64,000 bases of DNA from Oscheius sp. JU75 (GCA_037178855.1 JASJZC010000004.1:372001-436000); one strand, 5' to 3'; positions 31,399 through 44,900 are shown, numbered from the stretch's first letter. The notes: generated from the sequence alone by a model not told the origin. A program made the numbers and translations.

Positions 31399-34300
31399 CT
31401 ATTGAAACTGCGCGACCAGATTTAACTTCTGTTCCACAATTAACGTCTGATCACTGATGATCACGGGCTCCGGGGCGCTCTGCGTGGTGATTTGCGTCGT
31501 CTGGGAGATCGAAATCGACGTCGTTTCCTCCTCCTCCTCTTCTTCCATCATCGTCGCGTCTTGCGCGCAGCCAGTGTGGTAGGCCTGGAAATGGAGGAGA
31601 TTAGAACGAAATATCTGAAGTTTTCGTCGAATTCAAGCAGGTCAGTAAAAGTTAACTCTTGCATACTTAGAACGAGAAACGCTGTAAAAACCAACCCGAT
31701 CATTGAGGAGAACCGTATTGCTGAGCCTCCAGACGTCCTCGTCCGAGTCGAAGAACTCCTTGAACTCTTCTCCACACACGATGCATTCCTAAAAAATCAC
31801 TTTTAGAGTGGTTTCAATCCCAAAACTACCTTATTAATTCCTTCCGCCGACTCGACACCCAGTGTGGAACCAGTCGCAACCTCTTTCTTATCTAAAATTT
31901 GAAAATATAATACACAAATTCCTCAACAAGAATACCTGAAGGGGTACTAGGTCCAGCCATGGACTCGTCCTCGCTCGTGAGCCAGTCCTTGCCAGCAGCG
32001 AACCAGGGCCTGCTGGTGCTGCTGCGATCCAGGGTCTGGAGATTCTTCTTCACATGCCAGTCCATGTGTCGCTGGTACTTGTCGCCCTGGAAAATGTACA
32101 TCTTCTACAATATCTCAACGTCGAAAAGTTCAAAATTAAGCCTACTATTTCCCATTTTCATTCGGCACGCAAGATTCGCAAAAATGATAATTCTGCCCGA
32201 ACAAACGGAATGGTTTAGACCCGAGGTGCTTACCAGTGATTCAAAAGGAGCCAATAACTTATCTCAGGCTATAGGGATCGAACCCGCCTTGTCATCGAAC
32301 CCTTTGTTTCCTATTCGGAAAATTTTACGCCGAAATTAAACGTGTGTGCAAATAGGTATAAAACACAATAAAGATAAGCTCGCTAAAAGGAAAAAAAAAC
32401 TAACCGAGAGCTCCATTCTTAGCCCACACTGCGGACAGGCGTTGCCCTGTCTTTGATGCAGAGCGTCGACGATGGCCTGATAGCGACTAAAAACTGGTTT
32501 TTCAGAAAAAAAAAATAAAGAAAACCGTACATTTTAAGAAGACGCATGTTAAAGTCCTTGAGCGACGTGGTCGGGGCCAGTTTTCTCTCCACACTGTCGA
32601 AGGTATGCTCACTCGGAATCGGGGCCGCGTTCTCCCTCGGATTGATCGGCGTGAACCTGGGTTTTTCGTCCTTCTTGGTTTCCGTCGCCATGCTCGGAAG
32701 GAGACCTTTCCTCTTCAAACGCTTGATGAGCTCGATTGGAGACTCCGTCGCGGGCTTGACATCCGGAATTGGGGCTCGGCCCTCCCGAATCTGATGCATG
32801 AAACGGGCTAGATCGTAAGCCGGATCGGGTTCAATCTTGACCTCGGGAGGCGGGCCGGACAGACGGATTTCGTGACGCACATTGTCGATGACGGCTACAA
32901 TCGGGGGACCGCCAAACTGTCCCTTGAAGGCGTAGTTGCCCATGTAGAGTTCCTTGCTCGGGCTGCCGAAGCGCAAATTGTGCGGCTGGCCGTCAATATA
33001 CACGGTCTTGATCTCGCCAAAACGCAGGAGATGGGCTATTCCGTCAATGATCACATTGCGCGGAGGCCCGGAGAAGTAGATGCGATGCGGCAAGCCGTTC
33101 CTCTCGATCACAGCCGAATCCTCCACGTAGAATACCTCGTGAGCCTTGCCATCGACGAAGATGCGATTATTGGCCGGAATTCCTTCCAGTTTTGGTGCGT
33201 TCTCTGTCGAAATGACGGGTTTGCTTTCCTGGGGGAAAAAGTGAGGTGGCTGAGCCATGAGACCAGGAGGAGGCATGTTTGTCGAAAAGACCCCAGGAGC
33301 AGGGGTGAAAGTGGGCGGCAGAGGAGAGAATTCTGAAAAGTTAACATTATTAGCATACATACATCTGCTTGTGGCCGATTGTAGACAGTAAGGGTTATGA
33401 CGCAAAGAACTCGGGTTGGATCCCACCCAAAGACAAACTTTTCTTTTTGCAACACTTTAGAGCTGTCTAACTGTTGCGGTTGTGACTTTACAAAGTGACA
33501 CTTCTCCAAAGTTTTAGCTAAAAAAAGTTGGTGGTGCAAGGGAAGCGCGCCCCTTGAACTAGATGACCGGCGCCCCAGCGGTGACTATTTTGAGAAGAAA
33601 ATGACATGGGAAGTATTCCAAAGTGAGAACTTGAAATGTATAAAAGGTTTTTGGCTCAAAAACGAACCTGTGAACGAAGGAGACGAAGTCGCTTGCTGTA
33701 CCGGGACGGCGAAGGCATGACTGCCGGGAACCGGAGTGGCATGGGGTGTCGGCGGGAGCAGAGGCTGTGCCATCAGGGGACGAACCAGCATCTCCTGCGA
33801 AGGCGTCTGTTGCGCCGGCGAGAATCGGGTTCCTCTCGGTGGCTTCTGGTCCTGGGGTCCTTTGGCACCACGTTGACGGAGATCCTGATCCCGGGGGCCC
33901 GGTCCCTCACGACGCTTCTTCCTTAACCAACGTTAATTTGAGGCTTAGACTATTTCGCTAAGATTTTCCACGAAAAAAATCGACTAAATTCCAAAAGACC
34001 AACAAAGAGGAAGAGGAAACTCACTTATCCGGCAAAACTGCCCTCTCATCCGGTTTTCTCTTCTCTCCGGCCGACTCACGCTTCGCCATTGGCGGGATTG
34101 GTTCTTCCGGTTCCTCTTTGATTTCCTTGACTGGTGCCCCGAGGATGCTGTCACTAAAAATTTACCAGTTACAAGCGAACCTAAGGTTTAATGTATGTGG
34201 CGCGAATTCTTAGTAGCTGCCTAGTACTACAAGCACTAGTATAAACCAAATAAGCCTATCATCATAAGACAAAAATCTTCATCACACGTGGAATTCGAAC

Positions 34301-35645
34301 ACGGGATGTTTCAACTTCTTGTCGGAACACTAACCGACTGATTTGTAAATTCAGAAAAGCCGTTTTAACACTAAAAAGTGACTTACAGCACGTCTAGGTT
34401 GTCAACAGGCTCCTTTTTGACCGGCTTGGGGGTCGGGATCGGCTTCACCTCAGTCACGCTGGTTCGGGAGTTTGGAGCTGACGCAGGAGCTGCTGGTCGA
34501 TGAGCTTGACGAGGGTCTCGGGGGTCGCGGGTCTGGAAATTTCCTTGTATTCAACACTAAAATGTTAAAACTGACCGTATCAATCTTCACCTTCGTGGTC
34601 GTAGGAGGCACTTGCTTGGTCTTCTGCTGCTGGAGGAACTTTGGATTGACGTGGACTTGTCCCTTAGTTACCGAGTCCGTGGAGGAAGAAGGCGTCACTG
34701 TCGGCGTGCCGTTTGTGCTAGAAGGAACGGGTGCTGCAGCTCCAGTGGTTTTCGGCGAGACGATGGGCCAGTTGCTGTCCTCATTGTTCACTTTGATGTC
34801 CAGATTATAGAGCGTGCTCGCCTTGAAATATGGTCCCCACGTTATGCGCAATTTGTACATAGCCGCTCGGACTTTTTCGTCGCCCTGAAAGTGGCCGGAT
34901 TGATATGAAAAAAGGACAATTAGGTGGACGAGCTGACAAGAAGAGAAGAACCTACATTAATGAAAGCATGGAGAAAGACTTTTACTATTATTCTTTGGAA
35001 ACATTCTCTGTACCGAATCACGTTCACGTTCTTCAGAATGGAGTCGATCACGTACAGGATCGGCAACTTGCGTTCGCGTGGAACCTGAAAACACGAGGAT
35101 TTACGACCGACTATGGCCTTGGGAAGCTGAATGCTCAGCCCATTTGATATTTTACAAGAATTCATACTAGTAAAACCGAATCTGAGAGCCGAAAACGAGA
35201 AGATGAAGACATGAGAGTAGAAAACCAAACATCTGGGACAGCGGAACATGTCCCATGGTGAAAGTTTCGCGAAAACGGCTCGTGAGGAACCATTTTAACA
35301 AGAATGCGACGACAAAGTCGAGAAAGAAACTCGAATTAAACGATTGAACCTTGCTCTGCTGACAAAATCTCGATTTTCTTTCCACCACTTCAAATTGGCA
35401 CATGTTTATTGTAAAAAGACGAAATAAATAAGATCCTACCGTATACATTTGCCTCTCAATCGTCTCCACTATGGCCTCCGGGTAGGAATGGTAATCTTCG
35501 GCCAGTATCGTCAGCAGATTGATCTGCATTTTGTTGTTGTTGACTAGCTCTTCGAGAGTCAATCTGGAAACAAGTTTTTAATGTTTGCAGCACATTAAAA
35601 GGCTTACTTGTATTCATTTGCAGCTTCTGCTGCTGTACTGACCAT
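31399..35645 (-). CDS. pcf-11: PCF11, pre-mRNA cleavage/polyadenylation and termination factor
   Basis: 834 aa; binds the RNA polymerase II C-terminal domain and works in 3'-end cleavage and termination. Thirteen minus-strand exons: 35645-35608, 35563-35440, 35084-34956, 34884-34576, 34532-34387, 34153-34025, 33921-33668, 33332-32531, 32486-32405, 32086-31936, 31891-31830, 31788-31696, 31584-31399. The CTD-interaction domain covers about residues 10-130 (LTLEELVNNNKMQINLLTIL, KLPILYVIDSILKNV, RAAMYKLRITW). The middle is Pro-rich, then come repeats of the form IDGxxHxxRFG and VRHEIRLSGPPP (exon 8). C-terminal zinc-binding parts: ACPQCGLRM with a distant HMDWH, then ECIVCGEEF and AYHTGC. The whole order matches PCF11. 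It is divergent from the BAF60 gene on its promoter side. Confidence 0.94.
34287..34345 (-). repeat. tRNA-like relic in PCF11 intron 5
   Basis: On the minus strand: AAATCAGTCGGTTAGTGTTC, then GTGTTCGAATTCCACG. It shares the AGTCGGTTAG flank with 3394, 28631 and 45966. Confidence 0.6.
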
Positions 35646-37239
35646 TTTTGTTTATCGTCTGGGAAGCTATACCGTGCCCGAATACGATTTTCCTGGAAAT
35701 ATGAGTTTAGGAGAGATGTTGAAGTGGAAGAAGATCAAAGAGGCAAGGAGTTTCGAAAATTCGAAGTTTAGGAGAGGCATTGTTCAAGTGAGACGATTGG
35801 AAGAAACGTGGAAATTGCAGTTTTGCCCAAAAAATCGAGGCAGTGAACTTCTACTTTGTATTCAGCGTAAAAATGAACACCGTAAGATCAAAAGTTTGTT
35901 CCACGCGATGTTATCGCTCTCGTCTGCTCTCCACAAACCAAGGATGAAGGAAACAAGAAGCAGAGTGAGAAACGAGGGAGGATTGAGGCCGAGAGGGATC
36001 GCGGGCAGGAAACTGGAGGAAAGCGGAGAAAGGTGAAGCAGAGCCATCCCAAAGCGATATGGAGACACAAAATCAGGAAAAAGCAAGAAAAGAACCAAAG
36101 CTACCCTTTAATAGCACTAAAGACCCCATCACCACTAATTCCCTAAAATATCCGCGCACTACTGCTAAGAAAAGGGCTTTTTTATTCCCCAATGGCTAAA
36201 ATTTCACAACAAGTCACTTCGCAGCTGTTTTTAATTTTTCCAGATCTCATAATTGATCAGCGCGAGCAAAAAAGCTAATGTTTGGTCTCAACGACCTATC
36301 AGCACGCAAACAAAGCGTTTTGATGTTTTCCTGGTAGAAAACAAAAGGGGCGCCTACCAAAAACGGGCCAAGTGTCCTTGGAACAAGCTTCCAACAATTT
36401 CTGTCGCATTGGAACTTTTTGTACATGCTTCCTAGGCAATTACTCTAGTGGCAATTATGTTCCAGCATCACTGCCTCAAGGAAATATTTATTCTTTGGTG
36501 AGAACTCGTGATGTTGGAGCATATTTTGCAAAAAAAAAAAAAAACACGCCGCTCGCCACGTTTCATGCCTTCTCGATCGATGAAATCCTCGCCATTTGGC
36601 TCAAAACCGTCTCGCTTACGCAGAAAACCTCAACTAGCCAGCTGAAAGTGAGAACGTTGCTGCAAAACAACGCAAGCTGGTTTCTCCGCTGGTGACCCAG
36701 AAAGGAGCCATGTCGATGACTGAAAGGGTTAGAAACTGGAACTCTTTTCTTTTATAAGTGTGTACAATGTATAGAAAATTACAAAAGGAAACAGGCGAGG
36801 GGTCCGGACGCTCTCGTTTTGGCTGTGCACAGCTCGGACACTGTTGTGTAGACTGGTGCTGACTGCAGAGCGGTGACTGTATAAATGATCGTCGTATTTC
36901 CGCAAACAAATACATACTGCGGAGGAACAGATTTTCGGGTGTTACAATGTTTTTGTCGAGATAACGACGGACAAACGTGAGAAATTTAGCTAGAAATGTT
37001 GTGAAATAATTTTCGAAACTTTTGTGGTTTCAAACAAAGTTTTTGCAAAAAATTTTGGTCCGAAATTCTCGTTTTTCTTCACTGCTTTACATATTCTAAC
37101 AACATCTGCTTAACAGTTACGTCAAAAATGGAAAACAAGAGCTTCTAAAAGTCAGTAAAACTGAACAAAAGTCTCCGCTCAAGCAGCAGCTCCGACCTCA
37201 CATTCACAGCCAAAATCCGTCGTCTTCTATCACGCTAAG
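35646..37239. other. Divergent intergenic region PCF11/BAF60
   Basis: No supported gene; open frames around 35608-36100 are antisense shadows or lack motifs. Poly(A) run at about 36530-36543. Confidence 0.5.
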
Positions 37240-37320
37240 CTAGCGTTCCTCCTTCTCCGAAGCCTCCCGGGGTTCCTGACGAGTCATCAGCTCGAATTTC
37301 TTCTTTTCAGCAACCTTCTT
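37240..37320 (-). CDS. Possible terminal exon of an unrecognised lysine/glutamate-rich protein
   Basis: On the minus strand a frame gives LKKKVAEKKKFELMTRQ, then EPREASEKEER and TAG (stop ends at 37240). Codon use is C/G-ending, unlike the surrounding A/T-rich spacer. The possible acceptor is GTCCTGAAG. I could not find the upstream exons before the BAF60 start at 37840. It could be a fragment of a small gene or an old retrocopy. Confidence 0.3.
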   Translation of the reverse strand, partial: KKVAEKKKFELMTRQEPREASEKEER

Positions 37321-37839
37321 CTTCAGGACAGTAAACAAAGGGAAAGGGAATAGATATAGGGGCTATTGCAATAGTTTCAACAAACAAAAGTGTTTCCAGC
37401 TTTGTTTTGGGCGAGAAAAGTACAGAAAAATACAAAAAGGGGAGTGCAAAGGAGAGAGAATTGGTGACTGGGCGACGTGTGGGCCGGTCTCAATCGATCG
37501 GCCACGACCGGTTCGCGGCAGGATCCTTAGTGTCCCGCAACGAAGCGCCTGAGACTCAAATATAAAATATGGCGCGGCTTTGAACAATGTCAATTTCAAA
37601 GGACGCTCGGTTTATTTCATTTCATTTCTTGAACTTTTAACATCTTTCAGCCATCATTTTGTGTTCACAGATAAGAGAAAGGCTTGACACAATGTCACAA
37701 CCGAATAGAACAGTAAAATTTGTTCATTTGTAGAAATCGCTAAAATCGATGCAGAGAGCGGTTTATTATCTGTAACGCTCTTTTTTTACACGTTTTTTAC
37801 ACTTTTTTTTACAGCCCATTAGTTGATTAAAACGATAAA

Positions 37840-40838
37840 ATGTTACAGATGCAGTCTCAACAGCGAATGGCTGCCCCCCCGGGCATGCAGATGAATCGTT
37901 ATCCGCCTCCAATGCAACAGGTCAGTTTTCTCTTACATTTCGAACAAAAACATTTTTTAGCAGCAGATGACGCCTCAGCAACAGCAGATGCGCCGTCCGG
38001 GTCCTCCAATGGTCGGGCATCCACAACAGCAGCCCACCCGTTCCCAACCTCCGAAAAAGAAGAGAAGATACGCCGACAAGATCATCACGCCACAGGTTTG
38101 TCCTCTTTTCAGAATGCTAACCCCATATTTGTAGATCCGAGAGCTAGTGCCGGAGACCCAAGCCTACATGGACCTGCTGGCCTTCGAGCAGAAGCTCGAT
38201 GCCACTATAACGAGGAAAAAGCTGGATATTCAGGTAGTTTGCAAGATTTTACTTGACAAAAACAGCAAATAGGAGGCTCTCAAAAGACCACAGAAGATTC
38301 ACAAGAAGCTGCGAATCTACATTTCACACTCGTTCATCTCGGGCAAGGAACCGGAAAAGGAGGGCGAGGAGGGAACCGTCCCCATGTGGGAGCTGCGCGT
38401 TGAAGGACGTCTTATCGAGGAAACGGTACGCTTTTTAAGAAAAATTTTTTTTTTTACCAAAAAGTGATTTTTCAGCAGAGTGGAAACAACTCGGGCTCAA
38501 ACACCCCAGCCCAGCCGCCAAGACAGCTGCCGAAGAAGAAGTTCAGCTCCTTCTTCAAGAGTCTCGTGATCGAGCTGGACAAGGAGATCTACGGGCCGGA
38601 CAATCACCTCGTCGAGTGGCACAGAACCCCGACTACGAGCGAAACTGACGGATTCCAGGTTTGTATAGCATTTTGAATTTGGCTCAAAAATCGAGACAAT
38701 TTTAGGGCAAAAAAAAATTTCGAAAACCCAGTTTAAAAAGCTATTCATGCAAAAAGATCTCTGGAAGTGTTTCCGGAAGCTTAATTGGAAAAGCAACTTT
38801 TTACCATCCCAGGAATCGAACTCGGCAACTTTTTGTTCAGTAAGCGAAGAGGTGAACGACTGATGCCAATTTTGGTACACAGCGTTGACACCTTCCATGA
38901 AATTTCGATTTTCCACTTTTCACTACTCTCGCTCCATCATTCCCCCGCGTTATTTCAGTTTGCATAGTGCCCCGAAACGCAGAGATCTTGGCACAAATTC
39001 CCATTTATAGGTCAAACGCCCAGGAGATCGTCCGGTCAAATGCACGATTCTTCTGCTGCTTGACTACCAGCCGATGAGATTCAAGCTGCATCCGCGCCTG
39101 GCAAAGGTTCTCGGCATTTCAAACGAGACCCGTCCGAAGATTATCGAGGCGCTCTGGCAGTACATCAAGACACACAAGCTACAGGATCCGGTGGATCGTG
39201 ATGCCATAAACAACGACCTCTTTCTGGAGCAGTGCTTCGGCACGAAGCGCATGAAGTTCATGGAGATACCGCAGCGTCTGCATCCGCTTCTCCAGCAGCC
39301 GGATCCGCTCGTTCTGCATCACACGATCCAGCAGACGCCGGACAGCGCCGAGAAGAGCACAGCCTGCTACGACATTCGTGGGTTTTTGAGATCTTTTCAC
39401 ATGAAATGTTGGTTAACGACCCTTAAGGGCTAATGATCTTGTGAACTACACGCCTCTTCTCAAAAAGCTTGTTTCAAAAAATTTTTACCCACGGGCTTCG
39501 AATCCGCATTGTTTGATTTGGGAGTGGTGCCTTCTTTCAATACACCAAGTGTTTCACTAAAACTTTAAGAGTCTGTATCCTTGTTCCGGGACCGGAAACC
39601 CCTAAATATCACTGCATATTCTTGCCCAGTTCAAAACCTCTACAAAATGGTACTTGAAAGAGACCTCGGACGGGATTGAACCCGGGCTGTTTGCGTCATA
39701 ACCCTTAGTGTTTACAATAAGCCCATATGCAGACATTTTCAGACAAGCTACTGTTCTTAATTTTCGATAATATTTCAGAGGTGGAAGTAGAAGATCCGCT
39801 CAAAATGCACCAGCAGAATTTCGTCCACGGACAGACCCAAGCTGCCGACATCATGAACATCGATCAGAAAATTTTCGACCTCGTTGAGCAGGTAAAAATG
39901 CTTTTTTATGTCTCCAAAAACGACATTTTCAGATAAACGAGTGGAAGACGAAGCGTGACTTCTATGTGCGCTTCGCGGACGATCCACACGAGTTCATACG
40001 GAAATGGCTTGTCAGTCAGTCGCTCGACTACAAGACTATGACCGAGGCCAACGGGGAGAGTGAGACGGAACGTCGGGCGGACTACTTCCACAAGCCGGAG
40101 ATTTCGGAGGGAGTTTTTAGGTGAGCTTTTTTGACCATTCCGTCAGATACAAAATCCAAACTTTACGAAATAGGCCGTGCTTTCGCTTCCAGACAAGAAA
40201 CCTAATTTGTTAGTTTAGCAACACAAAAAAGTACTAATGTCAAGACTACTGGCTCATGTTTTTCTCAGTAAAGTACTTTATTAAAAGATGCCATTCATTC
40301 TAAATACTTTTCCTCGCGTTTCCGAAAAGCTCATGACTCCAATTTTCAAATTTAATCCCCACGTTAAAGGCATTTTCCCACCTTCCAACTACTTGAGCGT
40401 GTAAAAACGAACCCTTCACAGCGGCAAACGTTTCAGAAAATCAGGAAAAAAGATTGTCTTCCTTGATATACTATTCATACCTTCACCTCCCAGTTTTCGA
40501 TACTCATTACCCTTAAAAGGGTTCGTTTACAAGCTAAATTCGACAAATATACTGTAAGACTAGAACCGGCAGGTGGATAAATAAGAATCCTGTTTTTCTA
40601 AATCAGAACAATAGGTGGACAGTATAAATACTTGTCAAAACACTATGAAATGTCGAGTATCTAGGTTGCATTATGGAAGCAGGCGAAAGAGTGACATTTT
40701 GTCTCAGCTGGACTCTCAAAACTGACAAAATATACTTACTTCAACCTCGAATAACCTAACTTTTTCAGATACCTGTACCAGAAAGTACAACAGAAGAGAT
40801 CGGAGCTGGAAGCCAGTCTGGGAGTGCGCAACAACTGA
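37840..40838 (+). CDS. swsn-2: BAF60/SMARCD subunit of SWI/SNF chromatin remodelling complex
   Basis: 462-aa accessory subunit of the BAF/PBAF nucleosome remodeller, nuclear. Exons: 37840-37920, 37961-38095, 38135-38233, 38273-38425, 38476-38658, 39011-39377, 39779-39891, 39933-40120, 40769-40838; all in frame. A Gln/Met/Pro-rich start is followed by [18 protein letters not shown], then the family segment LRIYISHSF with [10 protein letters not shown], and the SWIB domain ([12 protein letters not shown] through [14 protein letters not shown]). The end is [25 protein letters not shown] and [10 protein letters not shown], as in human SMARCD. The ATG is downstream of a TTTTTACAG leader-type acceptor. 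Introns 5 and 6 carry tRNA-like relics. Confidence 0.95.
38803..38862 (-). repeat. tRNA-like relic in BAF60 intron 5
   Basis: On the minus strand a B-box-like GAGTTCGATTCCTGGG lies at the 3' side of an A-box-like CATCAGTCGTTCACC. Stems degenerate. Confidence 0.55.
39489..39551 (-). repeat. tRNA-like relic in BAF60 intron 6 (first)
   Basis: Minus strand ends in GGATTCGAAGCCCGTGGG, a near B box plus acceptor-like sequence; the A-box side is weak. Confidence 0.4.
39661..39715 (-). repeat. tRNA-like relic in BAF60 intron 6 (second)
   Basis: Minus strand ends CCCGGGTTCAATCCCGTCCG, a good T-arm; the D-arm side is short and degenerate. A second such element in the same 401-nt intron. Confidence 0.5.
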
Positions 40839-41959
40839 TTCTCCTCACTTCTTTTCTTCTTAAAGCATCTTGTCCTCCCCTCTTTCCAAGGGGAGAGAAT
40901 ATTGGTCTCGTTTTGTGTGTATATTATTATTTAGCCCCCTCCCTTCTCCTTATCCAACGTATTGTATTTCTCATTTTCCATTATGAACTATCTTTTCTAT
41001 ATAATTTTCTATAATTTTTCGGCTCTTCTCCAACAAATTCTTCTCTCAAAACTACGCTAGAACATCTGTTTTGCCGACGAGGTCATAGCGATCCGGAGTA
41101 GTAGATCTCGAGCGTATAGCTGCCCTTCCGATATTTTTGTTACAGCGCTTTTTCCCAATGGCTCGCGCGGTGACTCCCTCGAGACTCCCAGGCTCTCTGT
41201 GTTAGCTCTTCGTGATTCCAGCACGCGCCCCCTTGTTCTAGGCCTGCCAATCGTCTTTATCTCCTCTTGTTTTTAGTCAGTTTACGAGTTTTTACACCTA
41301 GTGGGATACCTAGAGGGTGATTGGGAGAGGATCAGGTGACGGAAGGTGATTAATCTGAGAGTAAAAGGAGGGGAGAGGGTGTGAAGTTTGAGATCTTGAT
41401 CATAAACTTGAGAGACGGCTTTTTAGCCTAACTTTGTCCATCTAGGCCCTAAGCTTTTTTAGTCATTTCTCATCAACTTAGTCATTTAGCGCGCTCACAC
41501 AATTTTCTGAAAATTTCTAGAGGTTCAATTTTACTAGCAGGGCTTTGGTTCAGTCGCGACAGCGGATTTTCGCATTTAATCCCGTTCCTGAACAGACTAT
41601 ATGTACCTATGTTGTTATGTTTTCTCGGTCATTTCCGGATCTAAATCGCGTCTAAACAATTGATGACTGCTCATATACGCGGTCTCGACCTCGAAATTGA
41701 CTGCCCTCTCTCTTGTCCAGGTCTCATTCGCTTCGTTGAGCCAGAATTTGTGTATTTTTGAGTTTCTATAGTTCTCAGTCTTTCATTTTCAAAAAATTCG
41801 CGATTTCTGAGCTGTAAAGAAAAGAGGCTATGGTCTTTCGCAGCTACCCCGACCAACTTTTTGTTCTAGGAGCCACTCAGAGCAGAAAGTTTTTATCTCG
41901 CCTTGTGTTTCACCGCTTTTTATTCTGAATTTACTCCATAATACTGCATTTTTCAGACG
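40839..41959. other. Spacer between BAF60 and TTLL4 genes
   Basis: 3' region of BAF60, then T-rich sequence ending in a TTTTTCAG acceptor just before the TTLL4 start. No gene recognised. Confidence 0.5.
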
Positions 41960-44900
41960 ATGGACTCGGCGTCATCAGACTCCGGACTGGCCAGCTCTTC
42001 AAAGACGTCTCTTAGCGAGGGATCTCCCAATGATGGTGCGTTTTTTACTTTTACCCATGTTGAAAATAGCGGTTCCAACAGTATGTACTCTTTCCCGTCC
42101 TAATCTTCTGAGTAACTTGTCGCAAAAACACTTTATTCGCTGCTCTCTCACCGCCACACTATCTTTGTTTGACTTGAGGTTGTACTGCGACAGCTGTCTC
42201 GCCTGGCTGTGAGAGGGAGACATGGAAGCCATGCCATCATTTCCGCGCAAAACTTCAGAACGGAAAGAGAGAGAGTTTTTCTAGCTTTATCCAGCACCTT
42301 GTTGCTCTACGAGACTATTCTATTCCTTGTCACACGAGAATTTGTGAACTTTCTGAATAGGAGACGTCCTTTTTTATACCTTGTATACCTTCCTAATCGA
42401 ATAAAAAGCAGTGTAATTGAGCACAGTAAGCCTGAGGCTCAATTGTAGATTGATTTCTTATATTTTACCATTAATTCTTTCTTGTTTGTAGATTGTTTCG
42501 GCAAGAAATTTGGTAATAGTTCGGCAGGCGGCTCGGTTCATTCAAACGGGTTTTCGCGCACATTTTTGGATTCGGCGGGATTTTGAAATCTCCTTCTCGT
42601 TTACGATTTCTACGCCTTTCCACTGCTTTTCTCAACTTTTTGCCTCACCTTTTATGTCTTTTCTTGTTCGCTTCAAGAAATATAAACTAGGACTGCCTTG
42701 AATAATGATAATTGACTCCTATCGGTTGACCAACAGACGGTAGCAGATTGTACCAACGGAGAACAAGGCAGTCTTAGTATTTATTTCTTGCGGCGACCAA
42801 GGAAATACATAAAAGGTAAGGTAAAAAGTTGAGAAAAGCAGTGAAAAGACGTAGAAATCGTAAACGAGAAAAAGATTTCAAAATCCCGCCGAATTCAAAA
42901 ATGCGCGCGAAAACCCGTTTGAATGAACCGAGCCGCCTGCCGAACTATTACCAGAAATTTTGCATAAATCGCCTATAAACCTGCTGGATTTTTTTAAATT
43001 CTCTTGATTGCTGTTATTTCATCGAAAAAGTCAGCTCGTTTCCTCGAGCTTTGCAGTCATTAAAAATAAATTTAAATTCTCACGAAGTTGCCAAATGTAT
43101 TCTTATGCAAAACCCCCACATTGTCGAGAAAATTGGACCTAAGCGGCCAAAGTTGGTTATTTCTCAAACGAAGAATCGAATTCTACCATGGACACAATGT
43201 AAGAAAAGGGCTAACAACGCTCTTTGACCACTTAAGCCATTCCAACTTTACCCATTGGCCATTCCACTCTCTTCCATTTACTATGCCCGCCAGTCCTGTC
43301 GCATCCAATATCATATTAATTACTTCGGGTGTCCTCTCCTCTCCTTTGATAAGTTTTTTGCCCAGTCACATAACATAACTGATTCTGTCACCACATTGAT
43401 ATGCGTCATCCGCTCATCATTAGAGCTCTTTACCTCCTCCATCTCTCTCAACGAATAATTTACCCCCTGGACTCGAAACAGCACCCAATTTTCTTCTTTC
43501 TTCCCCCATACTCTCTCGCTATTTGCTCCCTACCTGAACGACAATTATACGCTCTCTCATCGCCTATTTGTTTTTCATTTGTCCAGCCTCTTTGAAGACG
43601 TTTTGCTATAGATATACGGCCGTAAATTCATCCCCCTTCTCGGCGGCTGTCAATGGTTTTCTTACCCAAAACATAGAGATAGTTTTGAACAGAAAAAAGC
43701 GTGTGTTTTGTACCAGATTTTCTACTTTTCTGAACCGTGTAAGAGCTAGTAGTTTCTCCTTCTTCGCTCCACTTCGCATCCTGTGATTTGAAGTCTGAAA
43801 ACTCCTTTTGTTTTGTTCGTTTCTGCTGCTGTGGTTACCTAAAATTGGAAGAAACCAAACCATATCAAGCTCTTTTCCCTTGGAATGTTTTGTTTTATCT
43901 GGATTTTCTTCCGCGAAAAGCTCTAAAGAACACTGCTCTAGAAAATGCACCCAATTGCTCGTTCTGCCGTCCCATTTAGCACCTTCATTCGGGGGTGATT
44001 GTCAAGTCTGAGCTGCTCGTTTTACAGCTACCCCAGGCTTCTTTGGTTTCTTCTAGGCATTCTTCCAGTCTTTGGCGCCAGCTACTGGTTATGTAAGCCA
44101 TCATACCTCTTATCACACTTGTTGTTTTATGGAGTCTCCCTTCTCAGATATGAGGGACTTTTTTCACTTTTGGACAGCTTCAAAAATAGACCGTTTGCTA
44201 CGGAATTTTCTGCAAAAATCGGTGTTCTACTTGTGATTATGTCAGCCATTTTGGGGCTAGTCTGGATATTGGTACAAACTCCAATGTTATTATGATCTTG
44301 GCGTCTAGACACAGGTTCTTGCTCCGAAATATCAAATTTTGATCTTACCACTAATTTTTCGCTTCTTGACTAACTGATTTTTGCTCTCAAATAGTCTAAA
44401 AGACAGCTCGTCTCCTCCATTTTGCAGCCCCAGTAGAAACATAGCCACGTTCCGCGCCGCTGAATCTGATTAACTGGAAGCTAGACACGAGAGAGTCCAT
44501 CGCCGGAGGCCTGGGATTGTCCTCTGAGGAAGAAGGGCGTTGAGAGACAGAAGGGAGGAGATAACTTGCGTAGCAATTTGGTTTTTTGGGCGAACCTTGG
44601 GGAGCGCCTGGACACTAGTTTCTTTCGCAAGACTTGTGGGACACCTTTTAGTTCCTCGATTCCACAATTTCTGGGGGAAACTACCCGAAGTAATATAAAC
44701 ATCAGTTCGCTGCCATCAAGCGTTCCTTTGGCAATCATCTCGAATGATTGATGATCTGCCGTCTTGGGAAGGATTACCTCCATTCTGGAGTGGCTTAAAA
44801 TGAAGTTTTCGGACGTTCCGGTCTTGCAACCCCCGAACATTTTGTAGGCACGATCAAACATAGCACTAAAATGGTCGATTAGTTGTTTTGGAAAGTGTCA

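Noticed and set aside
35608..36036. 142-residue plus-strand frame next to PCF11 exon 1
   Set aside because: It begins over the antisense of PCF11 exon 1 and continues into unconstrained sequence without motifs.
43999..44295. Frame with apparent membrane segments in TTLL4 intron 1
   Set aside because: T-rich intron sequence produces Leu/Phe/Ile runs by chance; no homology or exon structure.
44481..44861. 126-residue minus-strand frame in TTLL4 intron 1
   Set aside because: No recognisable motif; the frame lacks neighbouring exons. Could be an old retro-fragment, but the evidence is too thin.
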